In this document: positions 60,636-64,000 of the stretch, piece by piece
How positions within the stretch are numbered: position 1 is the stretch's first letter
How the letters are laid out: each line of letters opens with the position of its first letter
DNA from: Neobacillus sp. PS3-12
Lineage (GTDB): Bacteria > Bacillota > Bacilli > Bacillales > Cytobacillaceae
Direction: 5' to 3'
Length of the DNA: 64,000 nt
Assembly (NCBI RefSeq): GCF_030915385.1
Contig: NZ_CP133268.1
Span: 5,120,001 to 5,184,000 of the forward strand
Notes under the pieces: model-generated
Databases searched by the model: none
The model's input: the letters and a program-made list of their open reading frames with translations, nothing else
What the model was told of the DNA's origin: nothing
Program-made: the position numbers and the translations under genes

Positions 60636-61880
60636 TTAAGTAAATTGCAATTTTTCAAATAATGTATCACTATTTTTGGAAGGTTCTTTTTTAGGTACAT
60701 GGATTAGGATCATACAAAGTAATCCCGCAAATAAAGTTAAACCAGCAGTTGCCAAAAACATTCCAGTCCTGGACCATGCCATTAAAGCACTATACACTGG
60801 CGGTCCTATTGCTACGCCTAAAAACCTAACGGACCCATATAATGAGGTAACAAATCCACGGCGGTCTGTCGGAACTGATCCAGTTATGAAACTGTTAATA
60901 CACGGAAGTGCAAGTCCTGTTCCGATGCTGCTGAAAACTAATACCGCAAAAAATGGGACTAGTTTGGAAAAAAAAACTAAACATGCAAATGAAGCCGTCA
61001 TCAAGAGACAACCCAAAACGATTAAGGCTTTCATTCGTGACATTTTCTTGCCAATTTTGCTTCCCGTTATATAGGAAGTGGTAGTCATGAACAAAAGTGG
61101 AATTGCAAGAATGGCTCCTTTCAAGACCCCATCGATATGATGTGACTTTTCGAGTATGTCAGAAATATAAAATAAAATACCAAATAGAGTAAATAAACAG
61201 GTTGCACCTGTAAGATAGGCAGCAAAAAGCCAGCGCCCCTCGGTTTGAAAAACAGAAACAAGACCTTTTACATATTTTCTGAGCGGTGGAGGTTCTTTCT
61301 CCGCTTTTTTTTCTTTTACAAAAATGATCGTTAAAATGATTGAGGCAAGGCAAAAAATGGGAAAGGCAAAAAAAGCAGCATACCAGAAAAGGATTGCAAG
61401 CAATGAACCTAGGATTGGACTTATTACCTTACCAAATCCGTTTGAGGCTTCAACAAGACCAAGTACCTTACTTTGTTCGGCCCCCTTAAATAAATCGCCT
61501 GTTAATGCCATTGCAATGGGTGCAGTTCCGGCAGCACCCATTCCTTGTAAAACCCTTCCGACGAGAATCCACATATATTCATTTGAAAACCATTCAGCTG
61601 CAGCTCCTGCTAATAATCCGCCACTTCCATATATGATCAAAGAGGGGATAATAACAGCTTTTCGTGAAAATCGATCCGATAGATAACCAAGGATGGGTAT
61701 TGAAATTGCTGCTGCAACCGAGAATACAGTAATCACTAAACTAACCTTAAATTGCGAAACATCCAGCTCTGTTTTCATTTTAGGCAGAACCGGAATCAAC
61801 ATCGAGTTTCCCAATACGAGAATCATGGGGATTGAACTGATGGCGAAAATTGTCATGCCCCTATGCTTTTGCTTTGGCAA
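60636..61880 (-). CDS. MFS transporter (drug/metabolite exporter type)
   Basis: 414 residues, about 12 helices. Motif A is GYLSDRFSRKAVIIP, and the helix 4-5 region reads RVLQGMGAAGTAPIAMAL and GPILGSLLAILFW-like SPILGSLLA, as in drug:proton antiporters. TTG 61880 lies seven bases after AGGGGTG. It is divergent from comA across a 164-base region. An MFS gene (yitG) also accompanies comA in B. subtilis, so it may export a sulfur metabolite. Confidence 0.85.
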   Translation of the reverse strand: MPKQKHRGMTIFAISSIPMILVLGNSMLIPVLPKMKTELDVSQFKVSLVITVFSVAAAISIPILGYLSDRFSRKAVIIPSLIIYGSGGLLAGAAAEWFSNEYMWILVGRVLQGMGAAGTAPIAMALTGDLFKGAEQSKVLGLVEASNGFGKVISPILGSLLAILFWYAAFFAFPIFCLASIILTIIFVKEKKAEKEPPPLRKYVKGLVSVFQTEGRWLFAAYLTGATCLFTLFGILFYISDILEKSHHIDGVLKGAILAIPLLFMTTTSYITGSKIGKKMSRMKALIVLGCLLMTASFACLVFFSKLVPFFAVLVFSSIGTGLALPCINSFITGSVPTDRRGFVTSLYGSVRFLGVAIGPPVYSALMAWSRTGMFLATAGLTLFAGLLCMILIHVPKKEPSKNSDTLFEKLQFT

Positions 61881-61926
61881 TGATTTACACCCCTAACTGT
61901 GAGAATTAGCTTTTCCTATTGTTTGA

Positions 61927-62019
61927 AGGATAGGTAGTGTTTATACAAGACAAAAGCCTAATTTATCTGGAAAAAGCCTATTCATTACACGTTCACCCAA
62001 ATTTTGAATAATCTATCCT
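61927..62019. promoter_or_regulatory. Divergent control region between MFS and comA
   Basis: AGGATAG (61927-61933) and CTATCCT (62013-62019) form a perfect 7-bp inverted repeat bracketing the region. Between them AAAAGCCTA occurs twice, 20 bases apart (61952 and 61972), about two helical turns. No consensus sigma-A promoter is clear, so a sporulation sigma factor is possible. Confidence 0.35.
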
Positions 62020-62044
62020 AGAAAAAAGAGGAGGCGGTTTCCCT

Positions 62045-62830
62045 ATGGATTTTTTAAAAATACCAGAAAGGACTTCAAGACCCAGAACCTATGGTTTAAC
62101 CTCGGTTATTGATTTTGGAACCCCATTGGGAGAACTAAAACATATTTTAACTGACTACAGCCATATTATTGACATAGCAAAAATAGGGATTGGTTCTGCA
62201 TACGTGACACCAAATTTAAAAGAAAAAATTCAACTATATAAGGAAAATGGAATAAAACCATACTGTGGAGGAACCTTTTTTGAAAAATGTTTTTATCAAA
62301 ATAAAATACCCGAATATCTTCAACTTTTACAGGAATTAGATATTGAATGGATTGAAATTTCAAATGGAACTCTAGATATTCCACTTTCAGAACGCCTCTA
62401 TCTTATTTCTCAATTAAGAAAGGATTTTCATGTGATTGCAGAGGTTGGGTCGAAAGACCACGACAAGGATATGCCAATATCTGAATGGAAAAAAGAAATC
62501 ATGATTTTATTAGAAGCGGGCTGCGATTATGTGATTACAGAAGGCAGAGATTCTGGTACATCTGGTATTTATGAAAGAAACGGGACAGTTAAACATGGAT
62601 TCATCCGTGAATTAACAGATTCAATTGATTCTAAAAAAATTATTTTTGAGGCACCAACTGCAAAACAACAAATGTACTTTATAAATGAAGTTGGTGCTAA
62701 TGTAAATTTAGGGAACATAAAGTTACACGATGTTTTGGTATTAGAAGCACAACGCTGTGGGTTAAGAAGCGAAACATTTTTTATGGAGGACGAGAATGCA
62801 AATTACCTTAATCCGACATCTACCAACTGA
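62045..62830 (+). CDS. comA: Phosphosulfolactate synthase
   Basis: 261 residues. The ComA family condenses sulfite with phosphoenolpyruvate to phosphosulfolactate, the first step of coenzyme M synthesis in archaea and of sulfolactate synthesis in Bacillus spores (YitD). Family segments are IDIAKIGIGSAYVTP, YCGGTFFEKC, WIEISNGTLDIP, VIAEVGSKD and FEAPTAKQQMYFI. ATG 62045 follows AGAGGAGG. Its last 35 bases overlap the next gene. The neighbouring cysH and transporter genes support a sulfolactate role. Confidence 0.9.
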   Translation: MDFLKIPERTSRPRTYGLTSVIDFGTPLGELKHILTDYSHIIDIAKIGIGSAYVTPNLKEKIQLYKENGIKPYCGGTFFEKCFYQNKIPEYLQLLQELDIEWIEISNGTLDIPLSERLYLISQLRKDFHVIAEVGSKDHDKDMPISEWKKEIMILLEAGCDYVITEGRDSGTSGIYERNGTVKHGFIRELTDSIDSKKIIFEAPTAKQQMYFINEVGANVNLGNIKLHDVLVLEAQRCGLRSETFFMEDENANYLNPTSTN

Positions 62831-63332
62831 ATGGAATAAAAAATCATTGCTTCAAGGTAGAAGAGATATTGATGTTTCTCCCCCAACAGATGAACTTAAA
62901 AGGGAAATAATAAGCAACAAGGAGTATTTAGAGAAAATTTCTCCTTTTGATTTAGTATTAGCAAGTTCGCTAAAAAGAACTCGGCAAACAGCCAATTTCT
63001 ATGGATACAACGCACTGCCAGAAGAGTTATTAAACGAATTAGATTTTGGACCGTTTGAAGGAGTGCCGAAAAAAAGGTTAATCGAAAAGTATGGGGATGA
63101 GTGGCTTCATAATCCGAGGGAACTTGTTTTAGGTGAAAGCTTACAAAACCTTGAGGAAAGAATTGTCCTTTTTTTAGAAAAATTTCAAGTTTACGAAAAT
63201 ATTCTGGTATTTGGTCATGGTTCATGGATTAGGGCCCTGCTATCTTACAACCGAAATGGTGATATCAATCAAATGAATTATATACCAGTAAAAAACAATG
63301 AATGTATTACTATAGATATTTGTAACATCTAA
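62796..63332 (+). CDS. Histidine phosphatase (phosphoglycerate mutase-like) family protein
   Basis: 178 residues. The catalytic RHG-type motif at the N-terminus reads LIRHLPTEWN, with Leu in place of Gly after the His. The second phosphate-pocket Arg is in SSLKRTRQTA, E in ELDFGPFEG, and the second His in VFGHGSWIRALL. ATG 62796 follows GGAGGACGAG and lies inside comA, so the two are strongly coupled. Its place suggests it may dephosphorylate phosphosulfolactate, the job of ComB (YitC) in B. subtilis. This is inference; CobC-like or mutase activity is possible. Confidence 0.8.
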   Translation: MQITLIRHLPTEWNKKSLLQGRRDIDVSPPTDELKREIISNKEYLEKISPFDLVLASSLKRTRQTANFYGYNALPEELLNELDFGPFEGVPKKRLIEKYGDEWLHNPRELVLGESLQNLEERIVLFLEKFQVYENILVFGHGSWIRALLSYNRNGDINQMNYIPVKNNECITIDICNI

Positions 63333-63358
63333 AAGGGCATAAAAAAGGGGGAATGAAA

Positions 63359-64000
63359 TTGGCGGAGATGTTAACATATGAAAATTGGGATGAACAAAAG
63401 CTGCAATCAATACTAAAAAACAAACCTGATTTTTTAGATATCTTAAAATGGGCTTTTCAAGAATATGGAGATGAAATTGTTTATTCGTGCAGCTTTGGGG
63501 CAGAGGGAATCGTACTCATTGATCTAATTCATAAGGTTAAAAAAGATGCAACCATCATTTTTTTAGACACTGGACTACATTTTCCTGAGACGTATGACTT
63601 AATAGACCAGATAAAAGAACGTTATTCCTCTTTACAAATTAGGATTGAAAAATCAAGAATATCTTTGGAAGAGCAAACCAAATGGTATGGCGATGACCTC
63701 TGGAAACATAATCCCAATCTCTGCTGCCACATGAGAAAGATTGTCCCCATGAAAGAAGCATTAAGTGATGTAAAAGCATGGATCTCCGGTTTAAGACGGG
63801 AGCAGTCTCCTTTAAGATCAAAAACTCAATATATAAATAAAGATGAAAAATTCCAAAAAGTAAAAGTTTGCCCGCTCATTCATTGGACCTGGGACGATAT
63901 TATGACGTATATTCAACTAAACAATCTGCCATATAATCCATTGCACGATAAAGGTTATCCAAGTATTGGCTGTACTCCTTGCACAAGTCCTGTTTCAGAA
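63359..64000 (+). CDS. cysH: Phosphoadenylyl/adenylyl-sulfate reductase, partial
   Basis: 214 residues visible; the gene runs off the right edge. It reduces PAPS or APS to sulfite in the cytoplasm. YSCSFGAEGIVLIDL is the nucleotide-binding PP-loop region, and LDTGLHFPETY follows. The paired cysteines CCHMRK (about residues 118-123) and a later CTPC (about 206-209) are the ligands of the [4Fe-4S] cluster seen in APS-type reductases, with SGLRREQSPLR between them. TTG 63359 lies seven bases after GGGGG. It follows the histidine phosphatase by 26 bases, and resembles YitB/CysH. Confidence 0.93.
   Translation, partial: MAEMLTYENWDEQKLQSILKNKPDFLDILKWAFQEYGDEIVYSCSFGAEGIVLIDLIHKVKKDATIIFLDTGLHFPETYDLIDQIKERYSSLQIRIEKSRISLEEQTKWYGDDLWKHNPNLCCHMRKIVPMKEALSDVKAWISGLRREQSPLRSKTQYINKDEKFQKVKVCPLIHWTWDDIMTYIQLNNLPYNPLHDKGYPSIGCTPCTSPVSE

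Noticed and set aside
1..64000. CRISPR arrays, tRNA/rRNA genes, IS elements, prophage or restriction systems
   Set aside because: Looked for regularly spaced repeats, cloverleaf-like genes and transposase or integrase motifs while reading; none was recognised.

Overview
The window comes from a low-GC, endospore-forming Firmicute of the Bacillaceae. Evidence: GerA-type germinant receptor operons at both ends, a sigma-A/Shine-Dalgarno style of expression with many TTG and GTG starts, a CIRCE element, Pho boxes, CspC, and CysL/CysJI and YezD relatives of Bacillus proteins. I do not assign a species. No rRNA, tRNA, CRISPR array, transposase or phage module was seen. The only mobile-looking DNA is an inverted pair of GC-rich palindromic repeats at 58.5-58.9 kb.

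Layout. 1-3.3 kb: a leftward germinant receptor operon (A, C, small D, B running off the edge). 3.4-9.2 kb: cspC, an LtaS-family enzyme, an MFS exporter, and a GntR regulator with a tartrate/D-malate-type dehydrogenase. 9.4-10.9 kb: an uncharacterised repeat protein. 11-23.4 kb: an aromatic meta-cleavage cluster. It holds an IclR regulator, acylating acetaldehyde dehydrogenase, 4-hydroxy-2-oxovalerate aldolase, a regulator joining an XylR-N/V4R phenol-sensor domain to a PucR-type HTH, a two-component flavin monooxygenase, a private FAD synthetase, a class III extradiol dioxygenase (frameshifted as read), a C-C hydrolase and two transporters. The 2-hydroxypentadienoate hydratase is missing. 23.7-33.6 kb: assimilatory sulfur genes, with cysL divergent from cysJI, then an Rrf2 regulator, yezD and cysP-T-W-A. 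33.8-37.3 kb: a crotonase, an Asp23-type ATP-binding protein (frameshifted), an XRE regulator and ansA. 37.4-42.4 kb: two secreted phosphatases behind Pho-box-like repeats. 42.5-45.6 kb: an RND pump (frameshifted). 45.8-49.7 kb: pepF, and htpG behind a perfect CIRCE. 50-54.2 kb: a MarR/MFS unit, small unknown genes and a methionine gamma-lyase-like gene. 54.4-58.4 kb: a second, rightward germinant receptor operon with the same A-C-D-B order. 59-64 kb: yqhV-like, TauE/SafE, MFS, phosphosulfolactate synthase, a histidine phosphatase and cysH, a set resembling the Bacillus spore sulfolactate (yit) genes.

How the parts fit. Imported sulfate (CysPTWA) is reduced by CysH and CysJI. Some sulfite is probably diverted by ComA to sulfolactate, a spore solute, which matches the two germination operons. 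The catabolic cluster should hydroxylate a phenolic compound, open the ring, hydrolyse the product and feed pyruvate and acetyl-CoA to central metabolism. Three genes are broken by an apparent single missing base beside a G run. That pattern points first to sequencing error, so these genes are described as frameshifted as read rather than as proven pseudogenes.
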